Made by a program: the position numbers and the translations under genes
Part shown: piece by piece, positions 34,857 through 45,320 of the stretch
Layout of the letters: each line of letters begins with the position of its first letter
Numbering within the stretch: the first letter of the stretch is position 1
Assembly: GCF_014266025.1 (NCBI RefSeq)
Contig: NZ_JACMYC010000007.1
Coordinates: 62,001 to 126,000 of the forward strand
Direction: 5' to 3'
Length of the DNA: 64,000 nt
From: Nocardioides deserti
GTDB taxonomy: Bacteria; Actinomycetota; Actinomycetes; Propionibacteriales; Nocardioidaceae
Notes under the pieces: generated by a model
What the model was told of the DNA's origin: nothing
Database searches by the model: none
What the model saw: the letters and a program-made list of their open reading frames with translations, nothing else

Positions 34857-35234
34857 TTACGCCGGGGCGAGCACCTCGACGCGGTTGCCGTGGGCGTCGC
34901 GGGTGTGGAAACGCTGGTACGCCGCGAACGTGTGCCGCTCGGACCAGTCCGCGGTGAAGCCGGCCGCCTCCAGCGAAGCGGCGAGCCGCTCCAGCTCCGC
35001 CGCGTCGCCGACCAGCAGCGCGGGGTGGGCCTTGCGCGCCGGGACGAACGGGTCCTCGACGCCGACGTGGATCTCCGCGCCGCCCTCCCCCGCCGTCCGG
35101 AACCAGCAGCCGCCGCGGCCGGCCAGGCCGGCCGGCTTGGGCACCTCGGTCATGCCGAGCCCGTCGCGCCAGAAGCGCCGGGCCTCGTCCTCGCCGCCGG
35201 GCGGGCAGGCGACCTGCACGTGGTGGAGCCGCAT
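34857..35234 (-). CDS. VOC-family (glyoxalase-like) protein
   Basis: A 125-residue single vicinal-oxygen-chelate domain, MRLHHVQVACPPGGEDEARRF... to DAHGNRVEVLAPA. It carries the N-terminal His, a central Glu/His (AEIHVGVED) and the C-terminal Glu typical of metal ligands. It may be an isomerase, lyase or resistance-like protein; the substrate is unknown. It overlaps the stop of the upstream methyltransferase gene (ATGA), so the two are coupled. Confidence 0.85.
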   Translation of the reverse strand: MRLHHVQVACPPGGEDEARRFWRDGLGMTEVPKPAGLAGRGGCWFRTAGEGGAEIHVGVEDPFVPARKAHPALLVGDAAELERLAASLEAAGFTADWSERHTFAAYQRFHTRDAHGNRVEVLAPA

Positions 35235-36025
35235 CACTCGCCCTCCCCCTCAGCCTTGCGGGCCACCACGAAGATCCGCCGGAAGGGCAGCACCACGCCG
35301 TGCCGCCCTTCGGGGTACGCCGCCCGCAGCCGCGCGCGGAACTCCTCCTCGAACCTCGTCCCCAGGTCCGGTGGCAGCGCCTGCAGCGTCGGCCGGGCCC
35401 CGGTGGCCGACACCCACGTGAACACCGGATCCGGTCCGGTGAGCACGTGGAGGTAGGTCGTCTCCCAGGCGTCGACCGAGCACCCGAGACCCGCCAGCAC
35501 GTCGAGGTACAGCCCCGGGTCGTGGCTGCTGGGCACCGCGACGTGGCGGGTGTGCGCGGCGTAGGGCTCCTCGGCGGCGAGGTCGCGCCGGATGGTGTGG
35601 CTCGGCTCCCCGAAGTTGCCCGGGACCTGGAGAGCCAGCCAGCCGCCCGGGGCGACGTGGCCGAGGAGCTGCGGCAGCAGGTCGAGGTGGTCGGGCACCC
35701 ACTGGAGCGTGGCGTTGGAGACGAGCACGTCCACGGGCGCGCCGGGCCGCCAGTCGCGCAGGTCGGCGACGTCGTACCGCACCCCGTCGCCGCGGTCGCG
35801 CGCCGCCGCGATCATCTCGGGACTGGAGTCCAGTCCGTGCACGTGTGCGTCCGGCCACCGCTCGCGCAGCAGCGCGGTGAGGTTTCCCGGGCCGCAGCCG
35901 AGGTCGACGACCGTGCGCGGGGCGGTGGCGCCCACCCGGCCGAGGAGCTCCACGAACGGCCGGCCGCGCTCGTCGGCGTAGGCGAGGTACCGGTCCGGGT
36001 CCCAGGTGTGCTGGCTGCGCGTCAC
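35234..36025 (-). CDS. tam: Trans-aconitate 2-methyltransferase-like SAM-dependent methyltransferase
   Basis: A 263-residue class I methyltransferase. SAM motif I is VVDLGCGPGNLTALL, then DSSPEMIAAAR, and LQWVPDHLDLLPQLLGHVAPGGWLALQVPGN. YLAYADERGRPFVELL at the N-terminus and VFTWVSATGARPTLQAL match Tam. Tam methylates trans-aconitate, an inhibitor formed from a TCA-cycle intermediate. The GTG at 36025 has GGAGAGG just upstream. It is divergent from the MarR gene and shares its operator. Confidence 0.88.
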   Translation of the reverse strand: MTRSQHTWDPDRYLAYADERGRPFVELLGRVGATAPRTVVDLGCGPGNLTALLRERWPDAHVHGLDSSPEMIAAARDRGDGVRYDVADLRDWRPGAPVDVLVSNATLQWVPDHLDLLPQLLGHVAPGGWLALQVPGNFGEPSHTIRRDLAAEEPYAAHTRHVAVPSSHDPGLYLDVLAGLGCSVDAWETTYLHVLTGPDPVFTWVSATGARPTLQALPPDLGTRFEEEFRARLRAAYPEGRHGVVLPFRRIFVVARKAEGEGE

Positions 36026-36047
36026 CTCTCCAGGGTGCGCCCGAACT

Positions 36048-36063
36048 ATCTTGATGTCAAGAT
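36048..36063. promoter_or_regulatory. MarR-type operator ATCTTGA-TG-TCAAGAT
   Basis: A 16-base inverted repeat with perfect seven-base arms and a two-base centre lies in the 67-base spacer between the divergent tam and marR genes. The ATCTTGA-N2-TCAAGAT pattern is a common MarR-family site, so autoregulation and control of tam-VOC are likely. Confidence 0.7.
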
Positions 36064-36092
36064 TCTCGACCGGTCCGCTAGAGTGCGGCGTC

Positions 36093-36578
36093 ATGCGGGA
36101 CGAGGTCGACGAGCTGGTCGAGGCGTGGGCGCGCGAACGCCCCGACCTCGACTTCGACGCGGTCTCGGTCTTCAGCCGGATCTCGCGGCTGGCCCGCCAC
36201 CTCGACCTCGCCCGGCGGCAGGCGTTCACCGAGCACGGCATCGAGACGTGGGAGTTCGACGTCCTGGCCGCACTGCGGCGAGCCGGCGCGCCGTACGAGC
36301 TCTCCCCCGGCCGGCTGCTGCGCGAGACGCTCGTGACGAGCGGGACGATGACCAACCGGGTCGACCGGTTGGCGGCGCGCGGCCTCGTCGAGCGCTACCC
36401 CGACCCCGACGACCGCCGGGGCGTGATCGTGCGGCTGACCGCCGAGGGCAAGAGCGCCGTCGACGGGGCGTTCACCGCGCTGCTGCGCGCCGAGCAGGAG
36501 CTCATCGCCGACCTGCCGCCGACCGAGCGCCACGAGCTGGCCGACCTGCTGCGCCGGCTGCTCGTGCCGTTCTCCTGA
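36093..36578 (+). CDS. MarR-family transcriptional regulator
   Basis: A 161-residue winged-helix protein: GIETWEFDVLAALRRAG, recognition region PGRLLRETLVTSGTMTNRVDRL, and the wing DPDDRRGVIVRLTAEGK. These are the standard MarR blocks. The ligand is unknown; control of the divergent tam and VOC genes is suggested by the operator between them. The ATG at 36093 is 30 bases after that operator. Confidence 0.9.
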   Translation: MRDEVDELVEAWARERPDLDFDAVSVFSRISRLARHLDLARRQAFTEHGIETWEFDVLAALRRAGAPYELSPGRLLRETLVTSGTMTNRVDRLAARGLVERYPDPDDRRGVIVRLTAEGKSAVDGAFTALLRAEQELIADLPPTERHELADLLRRLLVPFS

Positions 36579-36605
36579 CCCCGCGGACGTACGCCGCCGG
36601 GCCGG

Positions 36606-38423
<1,818 letters not shown>

Positions 38424-38428
38424 GAGGG

Positions 38429-39355
38429 CTACGCGTACTCCACCAGGTGGGCGCCGGCCACCGGTCCGTTGGCGACCAGGACCAGGGGGTGGTCCTGCTC
38501 GAGGGCGGCGGCCACCGACCGGGCGTGGTCGGCCGACTCGCAGAGGAACACGCACGTCGGGCCGGACCCCGACACGAGACCGCGCAGCGCTCCGACGCCC
38601 TGCCCGCGGTCGATGAGCTCGCCGAGGTCGGGACGCAGGTCGATCGCGGGCAGCTGGAGGTCGTTGTGGAGGACGTCGGCGAGCCGGTGCGGGTCGCGCG
38701 TGGCGAGCGCCGCGAGCAGCGACTCGGCCCCGCACGGCTCGAGCGCGGCGTCGGGGAACATCTCGTCGAAGTGGCGGTAGACCGCCGGCGTGGACAGCCC
38801 CTCGGTGGACGGGACGACCACCCACCACCAGGTGCCGTGGTCGGCCACCGGCTCGACGACCTCGCCGTGGCCGGTGCCGACGGCGGTGCCGCCGACCAGC
38901 GCGAACGGCACGTCGCTGCCCAGCTGCGCCGCGATCGCCAGCAGGTCCTCGTCGGTGGTGCCGAGGTCCCAGACCCGGTCGAGCGCGACCAGCGCGGCCG
39001 CGGCGTCCGCCGACCCACCGGCCATGCCGCCGGCGACCGGGATCGCCTTCGCGACCGAGACCAGGCCGGTGACCGGTACGCCGTGGTGCCCGGCCAGGAG
39101 CGTCGCAGCGCGGTCGACGAGGTTGTCGCCGTCGGCGGGCAGCACGTCGGCGTCGATCCAGTCGGGCACCGCCATCGTGACGCCCCAGGCGTCGGCCGGC
39201 GTCGCGGTGACGTCGTCGCACAGCCCGACCGCGTGGTAGACGGTCGTCAACGGGTGGAGGCCGTCGGCACGCGGTGCGCCGACCCCGAGGTGGAGGTTGA
39301 TCTTCGCGGGCGCGCGCACGGTCACCGCGCCGGTCACGGGCGCCAGCGGGCTCAT
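38429..39355 (-). CDS. ispE: 4-diphosphocytidyl-2-C-methyl-D-erythritol kinase
   Basis: A 308-residue GHMP kinase of the MEP isoprenoid pathway. [14 protein letters not shown] is the N-terminal motif, [20 protein letters not shown] the ATP-binding glycine loop, and [13 protein letters not shown] the third motif. It overlaps rsmA by four bases, as is common in actinobacteria. Confidence 0.96.
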   Translation of the reverse strand: MSPLAPVTGAVTVRAPAKINLHLGVGAPRADGLHPLTTVYHAVGLCDDVTATPADAWGVTMAVPDWIDADVLPADGDNLVDRAATLLAGHHGVPVTGLVSVAKAIPVAGGMAGGSADAAAALVALDRVWDLGTTDEDLLAIAAQLGSDVPFALVGGTAVGTGHGEVVEPVADHGTWWWVVVPSTEGLSTPAVYRHFDEMFPDAALEPCGAESLLAALATRDPHRLADVLHNDLQLPAIDLRPDLGELIDRGQGVGALRGLVSGSGPTCVFLCESADHARSVAAALEQDHPLVLVANGPVAGAHLVEYA

Positions 39356-40230
39356 GCGGGTGCTCCCGTGGCGGCCAGGCCCTCGGCGATCCGCGCGAAG
39401 TCCTCGACCCGCAGCGACTCCCCGCGCGCCAGCGGGTCGACCCCGGCGTGGGTGAGCGCGGCGTCGACCGCCTCGGCCGAGCCGGCCAGCCCGCGCAGCA
39501 CCCCGCGGAGCGCCTTGCGGCGCTGGGCGAAGGCGGCGTCGACGACCGCGAAGACCTGCTCGCGGGTCGCGGTCGTGGCCGGCGGCTCGCGGCGGTCCCA
39601 GGCGACCAGCCCGGAGTCGACGTTCGGCGCGGGCCAGAAGACGTTGCGGCCGATCGACCCCGCGCGGCGGACGTCGGCGTACCAGGCGGCCTTGACCGAC
39701 GGCACGCCGTACACCTTGGAGCCGGGGGTCGCAGCGAGCCGGTCGGCGACCTCGGCCTGCACCATCACCAGGCCGCGCTCGAGCGAGGGCAGCAGCTGGA
39801 GGAGGTGGAGGAGGACGGGCACGGAGACGTTGTACGGCAGGTTCGCCACCAGCGCGGTCGGCGGGGGGCCCGGCACCTCGGTCACGCGCATCGCGTCGCC
39901 GAGGACCACCTCGAACCGGGCGGCCTGTGCCGGCGCGTGCTCGGCGATCGTGGCCGGCAGGGCGGCGGCCAGCCGCTCGTCGAGCTCGATCGCCACGACC
40001 CGGCCGGCCACCTCGAGCAGGGCGAGCGTGAGCGACCCGAGCCCCGGGCCGACCTCGACCACGACGTCGTCGGCGGAGACGCGGGACTCGCGGACGATGC
40101 GGCGCACGGTGTTGGCGTCGATGACGAAGTTCTGCCCGCGCTGCTTGGTCGGACGGAGGTCGAGCGCTGCCGCGAGCGAACGCACCTCCGCCGGCCCGAG
40201 GAGCCTCGGACCGGCGGAGGTGTCAGACAT
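39352..40230 (-). CDS. rsmA: 16S rRNA (adenine1518-N6/adenine1519-N6)-dimethyltransferase
   Basis: A 292-residue KsgA-type enzyme: [10 protein letters not shown] at the start, SAM motif [14 protein letters not shown], and the catalytic motif [11 protein letters not shown]. It dimethylates two adjacent adenines near the 3' end of 16S rRNA during 30S maturation. It starts 10 bases after the rpfB stop, in the conserved rpfB-rsmA-ispE order. Confidence 0.96.
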   Translation of the reverse strand: MSDTSAGPRLLGPAEVRSLAAALDLRPTKQRGQNFVIDANTVRRIVRESRVSADDVVVEVGPGLGSLTLALLEVAGRVVAIELDERLAAALPATIAEHAPAQAARFEVVLGDAMRVTEVPGPPPTALVANLPYNVSVPVLLHLLQLLPSLERGLVMVQAEVADRLAATPGSKVYGVPSVKAAWYADVRRAGSIGRNVFWPAPNVDSGLVAWDRREPPATTATREQVFAVVDAAFAQRRKALRGVLRGLAGSAEAVDAALTHAGVDPLARGESLRVEDFARIAEGLAATGAPA

Positions 40231-40240
40231 GGACCTCAGG

Positions 40241-41395
40241 TTACTGAGGCAGCCCGAGCGACTGTGAGCAGTGGGGCCAGGAGCCGTACCCGCCCGTCGC
40301 CGCACGAAGCTTCTCGGCGATCGCGATCTGGGTCTCCCGCGACTGCTGGTGGGGGTAGCCGGGGCCGCCGTAGGCACGCCAGGTGCCCAGGTTGAACTGC
40401 AGGCCGCCGTAGTAGCCGTTGCCGGTGTTGATCGCCCAGTTGCCGCCGGACTCGCACTTGGCGAGCGCGTCCCAGACGGTGCCACCACCCGCGTAGTTCG
40501 GCGCCGCGGGCTCGGGAGCGGCCTCCTTGGTGCCGACGCGGACGACCGCGTCGACCGGGCGGCGGGTGACCTCGGCCTTCTTGACGACGCGACGGACGAG
40601 CTCGCCGTTGCGGTAGGTCAGGCGGTACGTCACGTTGCGCGCGCCCTCGCGACCGGCCCGCTCGGTGCTGGTCTCGCCCTCGAGCATCGAGTCGTCCTCG
40701 CGCTCGGTCGTGGTGAAGCCGATCGCCTCGCCGCGGACCTTCTTCGTCACGACGCGCACGTCGGTGAAGACGATCTCGTCGCCGTCGGTGATCTCGGCGT
40801 CCAGGCCCGGCTCGGTCTCGTCGCGCTCCTCGACGTCCACACCGAGCTCGTCGAGCGCGTCGGAGACGGTGAGCGCGGTGACCGTGCGCTTCTTCCAGGG
40901 CTTGTCGGCCAGCTTGACCCGCAGCGTCTTCGGCGTGACCACCTCGAGGGCCATGCCCTCGCGGTCGATCGAGCCACCACGGCTGACCGAGAGGTCCGCG
41001 CCGCGGTAGTCGTCACCGATCTGGCCGAGCGCGCCGGCCACCTCGGTGGCGGTCACCCAGTGCGTGGAGGTGTCCCCGTCGACGGTCAGCTCGACCGGGC
41101 GGGCGAAGCGGACCGAGATCTCCATCCCGTCGCTCACCTCCTCCTCGACGCCCGGCGCGACCTGGTCGCGGCCCGAGACCTCGACACCCTGGTCCTCCAG
41201 GACGTCGCCGACGGTCGAGGCCAGCGAACTGACGTCCGAGGACTCCCCGTCGAGGCTGAGGGTCACGGACTTGCTGAGGGCCGAGTAACCCAGGGTGCTG
41301 CCGGCCACGGCCAGCGCGACCACGGCGGCGAGCGCCACCATGACGGGTCGGCTGCGGCTGGACCGGGTGAGCCATTGAGCGAGCGTGCTGCGCAC
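40241..41395 (-). CDS. rpfB: Resuscitation-promoting factor RpfB-like, with DUF348 repeats and G5 domain
   Basis: A 384-residue protein. A transmembrane or uncleaved signal segment (about residues 17-40, [20 protein letters not shown]) leads to three ubiquitin-like DUF348 repeats, a G5 domain (about 215-295) and a C-terminal Rpf transglycosylase domain (residues 306-384). The catalytic Glu315 is in CESGGNW, and two Cys (314, 376) could form the Rpf disulfide. It cleaves peptidoglycan and wakes dormant cells. The GTG at 41395 has GGAGAA just upstream; the longer open frame lacks a plausible start. Confidence 0.94.
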   Translation of the reverse strand: MRSTLAQWLTRSSRSRPVMVALAAVVALAVAGSTLGYSALSKSVTLSLDGESSDVSSLASTVGDVLEDQGVEVSGRDQVAPGVEEEVSDGMEISVRFARPVELTVDGDTSTHWVTATEVAGALGQIGDDYRGADLSVSRGGSIDREGMALEVVTPKTLRVKLADKPWKKRTVTALTVSDALDELGVDVEERDETEPGLDAEITDGDEIVFTDVRVVTKKVRGEAIGFTTTEREDDSMLEGETSTERAGREGARNVTYRLTYRNGELVRRVVKKAEVTRRPVDAVVRVGTKEAAPEPAAPNYAGGGTVWDALAKCESGGNWAINTGNGYYGGLQFNLGTWRAYGGPGYPHQQSRETQIAIAEKLRAATGGYGSWPHCSQSLGLPQ

Positions 41396-41580
41396 GATTC
41401 TCCGAACGTCGTACTTCCCGGGTCTCGGGCACCAGGGCGCACCCTCCGGGCCGCACGGAGCGGCCCCTCGGCGGGCTCGAGGACGGCGTACCGAGGGCTT
41501 CCCCACCCGTGGTCGTCCGCTCCTCGCGCACTGGCGTGATCGTTCCCGATCCCGGCCATCAGTCATCCAGGACAACAGGC
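41396..41580 (-). promoter_or_regulatory. Candidate structured rpfB leader (possible c-di-AMP/ydaO-type riboswitch)
   Basis: The untranslated region upstream of rpfB, within a 464-base gap, is long and hairpin-rich. The minus strand carries a GGAGCGG...GGTGGGGAAGCC segment loosely like the conserved core of actinobacterial ydaO leaders, which often control rpf genes. The match was judged by eye and is weak. Several nested stems (for example around 41455-41500) are present. Confidence 0.3.
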
Positions 41581-41734
41581 CCGGGAGGTGAGCGCAAACC
41601 CTCGGACGCGGTTGTGGACGGTCTGTGGGCAGGCTCTCACCGGGTTGAGGTGGGCTCTCAGGGGGCCGCGGGCCCGTAGCGTCGGCTGGGCGAGAAGGGC
41701 GGGGTCGTACCTGTGGCGGGCCGGCGCTGCTTCC

Positions 41735-41807
41735 GCGCAATTGAACGGTTGTAGCGCTTTCCGAGGACCGATCCCCGACATTTCGGCGCAATTGAACGAT
41801 CGTCGAC
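41735..41807. repeat. Intergenic palindromic repeat, family B copy 2
   Basis: GCGCAATTGAACG occurs twice as a direct repeat (41735 and 41787). Bases 41777-41807 are the reverse complement of 580-610 with one mismatch in 31. It lies 52 bases beyond the tatD stop. Confidence 0.75.
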
Positions 41808-41859
41808 CAGCCCCAGCAGGCGGCGCCCGAGAACGCCATGCGGCGCGCCACCAGGAGGG

Positions 41860-42708
41860 TCACCAGGGGCCGCCGAAGGCCTCCTCGGTGGTGGCGTCGA
41901 GGGCGAGGCAGAGGGTCTCCAGGTCGTCGTCGCGGACCTCGGCCATCGCGCGGACGGTGAGCGGGACGAGGTAGGGGGCGTTCACCTGGCCGCGGTGCGG
42001 GTGGGGGGTGAGGTACGGCGCGTCGGTCTCGACCAGCAGCCGGTCGCGGGGCGCGACGAGCAGCGCGTCGCGCAGGGGCTGGGCGTTCTTGAACGTCACC
42101 GTGCCGGCGAAGGAGAGGTACGCGCCGCGGTCGAGACACGCCTTCGCGAAGTCCGCGTCGCCGGAGAAGCAGTGCATCACCCAGCGCTCGGGCGCGCCCT
42201 CCTCGTCGAGCACGCGCAGGACGTCGTCGTGGGCGTCGCGGTCGTGGATGACCAGCGTCTTGTCCAGCCGCTTGGCGAGGTCGATGTGCCGGCGGAACGA
42301 CTCGACCTGCACCGCGCGGCCCTCCTCGCCGGTGCGGAAGTGGTCGAGACCGGTCTCCCCGACCGCGCGGACCTTGTCGTGCGCGCCGGCGAGCGCCTCG
42401 ATCTCGGCCATCGCTGCGTCCAGGTCGGTGCCCTGCTCGGCCAGCCGCGGCGCCTCGTTGGGGTGCAGCGCGACGCCGGCGACGAGCGCGTCGTACGTCG
42501 CCGCCGCCTCGACCGCCCACCGCGCGCCGCGCAGGTCGCAGCCGATCTGGACGATCCGCGGCACGCCCACCGCGGCCGCCTCCGCGATCGCGCCGGCCGG
42601 GTCCACCGGGTCGGCGCCCCCGGGGCCGGCGTCGCGGGTGATGTCGAGGTGGCAGTGGTTGTCGACGACGGGCGCCGGCAGCGGGTCGGGGACGGGCGGG
42701 CGGCTCAC
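41860..42708 (-). CDS. tatD: TatD-family hydrolase (3'-5' DNase)
   Basis: A 282-residue metal-dependent hydrolase: VVDNHCHLDITRD (first metal His pair), AVGETGLDHFRTG (Glu), LVIHDRDAHDDVL (His), VMHCFSGDADFA (His) and LVETDAPYLTPHPHRG (Asp). The TatD family acts as an exonuclease in DNA repair and turnover. It starts at a GTG within the stop of the upstream hydrolase gene, so they are coupled. Confidence 0.93.
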   Translation of the reverse strand: MSRPPVPDPLPAPVVDNHCHLDITRDAGPGGADPVDPAGAIAEAAAVGVPRIVQIGCDLRGARWAVEAAATYDALVAGVALHPNEAPRLAEQGTDLDAAMAEIEALAGAHDKVRAVGETGLDHFRTGEEGRAVQVESFRRHIDLAKRLDKTLVIHDRDAHDDVLRVLDEEGAPERWVMHCFSGDADFAKACLDRGAYLSFAGTVTFKNAQPLRDALLVAPRDRLLVETDAPYLTPHPHRGQVNAPYLVPLTVRAMAEVRDDDLETLCLALDATTEEAFGGPW

Positions 42709-43547
42709 GTGCCGGCCACCCGCTCGAGGATCGCCTCGGCGAGCGCCTCGGGCGCGTGGGTGGGGATCCAGTGGGAGACGCCGTCCAGGACGACCAGCTC
42801 GTACGGCGCGTCCACGTGGTCGCCGGTCAGCTCGGCGCCGCGCCGGTCCAGCGCCGTGTCGCCGGTGCTCCACACCATCGTGGTGGGCACCCGGACGGTG
42901 CGCCCCATGACCGAGCGGTCCGAGAGCGGCAGCGCCCGGTAGTAGCCGATCGCGTGCGGCAGCGCGCCGTCGTCGACGACCTCGCGTTGGACGCGCGCGA
43001 CGTCCTCGGCCGTCATGCCGGCGGCAATCATCATCCTGTCGAGGAAGCGGCCGCCGGTGGAGGCGAGCAGCAGCTCGGGCAGGCGGGGCAGCTGGAAGAG
43101 GCCGATGTACCACGAGCGCAGCGCCTGCTTCGACGACGTCATCGCGCGCTTGAACGCGACCGGGTGCGGGACGGAGACGGCGGTCAGCGTGCGGACCAGG
43201 TCGGCGTGGACGCCGGCGACGGTCCACGCGACGATCGCCCCCCAGTCGTGCCCGACGAGGTGGACGGGCCGCCCGATCGTCCGGATCAGCGCGGCGACGT
43301 CGCCGGCGAGCAGCTCGGTCTTGTAGTGCGTGCGGCCCTCCGGCCGCGCGCCCGGCGAGTAGCCGCGCTGGTCGAGGGCGTAGGTGCGCAGGCCGGCCGC
43401 GTGCAGCAGCGGCTCGACGTGCCGCCACGACGTGGCGCGCTCGGGGAAGCCGTGCAGGAGGACGACCGGGTCGCCGTCCTCCGGGCCGCTGTCGTGGACG
43501 TCGAAGACCAGACCGTCGTGGTGGAACCGCTCCAGGCGCGTGCTCAT
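42705..43547 (-). CDS. Alpha/beta hydrolase (epoxide hydrolase / haloalkane dehalogenase-like)
   Basis: A 280-residue protein. The oxyanion motif is LLHGFPERATSW and the nucleophile elbow is VGHDWGAIVAW with Asp as nucleophile, which separates it from Ser esterases. The C-terminal His is in GVSHWIPTHAPE. Tyr residues in the lid (SWYIGLF) fit epoxide hydrolases. It sits between rsmI and tatD, where many actinobacteria have metG, and overlaps both neighbours by four bases. Confidence 0.87.
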   Translation of the reverse strand: MSTRLERFHHDGLVFDVHDSGPEDGDPVVLLHGFPERATSWRHVEPLLHAAGLRTYALDQRGYSPGARPEGRTHYKTELLAGDVAALIRTIGRPVHLVGHDWGAIVAWTVAGVHADLVRTLTAVSVPHPVAFKRAMTSSKQALRSWYIGLFQLPRLPELLLASTGGRFLDRMMIAAGMTAEDVARVQREVVDDGALPHAIGYYRALPLSDRSVMGRTVRVPTTMVWSTGDTALDRRGAELTGDHVDAPYELVVLDGVSHWIPTHAPEALAEAILERVAGT

Positions 43548-44401
43548 GCCTTCCCCTCTCCCCGGTGGACCAGGTCGTACACCTCCCGCTTCGGCACCCC
43601 GGCCAGCCGGGCCACCTCCACGATCGCCTCCTTGCGACTCGTGCCCGCCGCCTCCCGATCCGCGACCGCCGCCCGCAGGCTCGCCGGGTCGTCGCCGACG
43701 AGCGCCACCGGCACCGCCCCTGCGACCACGACGGTCACCTCGCCGCGCACGCCCTCGGCCGCCCACGCGACGAGGTCGGCGAGCGGGCCGCGACGCACCT
43801 CCTCGTGGGTCTTGGTCAGCTCGCGGCACACCGCGGCGGGGCGGTCGTCGCCGAACGCCTCAGCCATCGCGGCCAGCGCCGCCTCGGTGCGGTGCGGCGC
43901 CTCGAAGAACACCATCGTCCGCTCCTCGGCCGCGAGCCCCGCCAGCCGGCGCGCGCGCTCGCCGGCCTTGCGCGGCAGGAAGCCCTCGAAGCAGAACCGG
44001 TCGACCGGCAGCCCCGACACCGCGAGCGCGGTCAGCACCGCCGACGGCCCTGGCACGGCGGTGACGTGGACGTCGTGCTCGACCGCGGCGACGACCAGGC
44101 GGTAGCCGGGGTCGGAGACGCTCGGCATGCCGGCGTCGGTCACCAGCAGCACCCGCTCGCCGGCCAGCAGCGCGTCGAGCAGCTGCGGGGTGCGGGCGGT
44201 CTCGTTGCCCTCGAAGTACGACACGACGCGGCCGCCGACGGTCACGCCGAGGTCGGTGGTGAGCCGCTTGAGCCGCCGAGTGTCCTCGGCGGCGACCACG
44301 TCGGCGGTGGCCAGCTCGTCGGCGAGCCGAGGCGGCGCGTCCGCCACGCGTCCGATCGGGGTGGCGGCGAGGACGAGCACGCCGGTCGAGGGGCCGGTCA
44401 T
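43544..44401 (-). CDS. rsmI: 16S rRNA (cytidine1402-2'-O)-methyltransferase
   Basis: A 285-residue tetrapyrrole-methylase-fold enzyme: GVLVLAATPIGRVADAPPR, EDTRRLKRL, VTDAGMPSVSDPGYRLV and VPGPSAVLTALAVSGLP. FCFEGFLPRK and FFEAPHR are RsmI-specific. It methylates C1402 of 16S rRNA. The start at 44401 matches the family N-terminus. Confidence 0.95.
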   Translation of the reverse strand: MTGPSTGVLVLAATPIGRVADAPPRLADELATADVVAAEDTRRLKRLTTDLGVTVGGRVVSYFEGNETARTPQLLDALLAGERVLLVTDAGMPSVSDPGYRLVVAAVEHDVHVTAVPGPSAVLTALAVSGLPVDRFCFEGFLPRKAGERARRLAGLAAEERTMVFFEAPHRTEAALAAMAEAFGDDRPAAVCRELTKTHEEVRRGPLADLVAWAAEGVRGEVTVVVAGAVPVALVGDDPASLRAAVADREAAGTSRKEAIVEVARLAGVPKREVYDLVHRGEGKA

Positions 44402-44517
44402 GCGCTGATCATGGCAGGACGGTGCGGCGGGGTACCGGCCAGGCGTCACCACCTCGGACACCTCGACCTCCGCCCCCACCCGCACCGCACCCACCCGGAC
44501 CCGACCTGGTCCGCCGC

Positions 44518-44904
44518 GTGACCGTGGCCGTCGACGGGACCTTCGGGCTCTACCTCGGCTGGGTCGCCGTCGCGACCTGCGCGAACGTCGCCGCGGCGCT
44601 CGCCTCCGACGACATCACGCTGTCCACGGTGCCGTCGGCGCTGGTCGTCGTGCTGGTGGCGGCCGCCGGTGTGGGCATGTCCTGGGCGTTCGGCGGCCGG
44701 TGGGCCGTGGCGGCCGCGATCGCGTGGGGCCTGGGCTGGCTGGCCTACGGCCGCGTGGCGGAGGAGCCGGACTCCACGACCGTGGCCGTCGTGGCTACCG
44801 TCGTGGCCGTGGTCGTCGTCCTCGCCGCTGTCGCGCTGCACCGTCGCTCCCCTGCCGCGTCGTCCGGCCCCCTGTCCGGCACGTCTGCGGCAGGCACGCG
44901 GTGA
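44518..44904 (+). CDS. TspO/tryptophan-rich sensory protein-like membrane protein, C-terminal half only
   Basis: A 128-residue protein with four hydrophobic segments. GTFGLYLGWVAVATCANVAAAL matches the middle helix of TspO-related membrane proteins of about 260 residues; the first three or four helices of such proteins are absent. The intact divergent rsmI gene lies directly upstream, so the missing part is not nearby. It could be a truncated relic or a short family. The start is the GTG at 44518; an upstream extension is only Pro/Arg-rich. It is coupled to the next gene (GTGA). Confidence 0.55.
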   Translation: MTVAVDGTFGLYLGWVAVATCANVAAALASDDITLSTVPSALVVVLVAAAGVGMSWAFGGRWAVAAAIAWGLGWLAYGRVAEEPDSTTVAVVATVVAVVVVLAAVALHRRSPAASSGPLSGTSAAGTR

Positions 44905-45320
44905 CCAGCTGGTCGCCGGTCTCGTCCGGCCTGGCGGAGATGCCCGAGGCGCTCGCCGCGATGTGGGCCGAGCGCCACCTGTGCTCGCTGACCACGCTGC
45001 GCCCCGACGGGCGCCCGCACGTCGTGCCGGTCGGCTGCGCGCTCGATCTCGAGCAGGACTGCGCCTGGGTCATCACCGGGCCGGACTCCCGCAAGGCGCG
45101 CAACCTGCTCGCCGCGCCCGGCCCGGTCGCCGTCTGCCAGGTCGACGGCGCCCGGTGGTCGACGCTGGAGGGGACCGCCGAGGTCACCGACCGCCCCGAC
45201 GACGTGGTGCGCGCCGTCGAGCGGTATGCCGCCCGCTACCGCCAGCCGCGCGAGAACCCCGAGCGCGTGGCGCTGCGGATCTCCGTCGACCGGTTCCTGG
45301 GGTCACGCGGGCTGTTCTGA
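44901..45320 (+). CDS. PPOX-class F420-dependent protein (Rv1155-like)
   Basis: A 139-residue split-barrel protein: AAMWAERHLCSLTTLRPDGRPHVVPVGCALD, AWVITGPDSRKARNLLAAPGPVAVCQVDG, and the C-terminal LRISVDRFLGSRG. This matches the TIGR03668/Rv1155 group binding F420 or flavin. Its GTG overlaps the stop of the TspO-like gene. Its last 137 bases overlap the 3' end of the convergent membrane-protein gene. Confidence 0.8.
   Translation: MTSWSPVSSGLAEMPEALAAMWAERHLCSLTTLRPDGRPHVVPVGCALDLEQDCAWVITGPDSRKARNLLAAPGPVAVCQVDGARWSTLEGTAEVTDRPDDVVRAVERYAARYRQPRENPERVALRISVDRFLGSRGLF

Noticed and set aside
41563-41781. 72-residue frame between rpfB and tatD
   Set aside because: It runs through the family B repeat, has no ribosome site and no recognisable composition.
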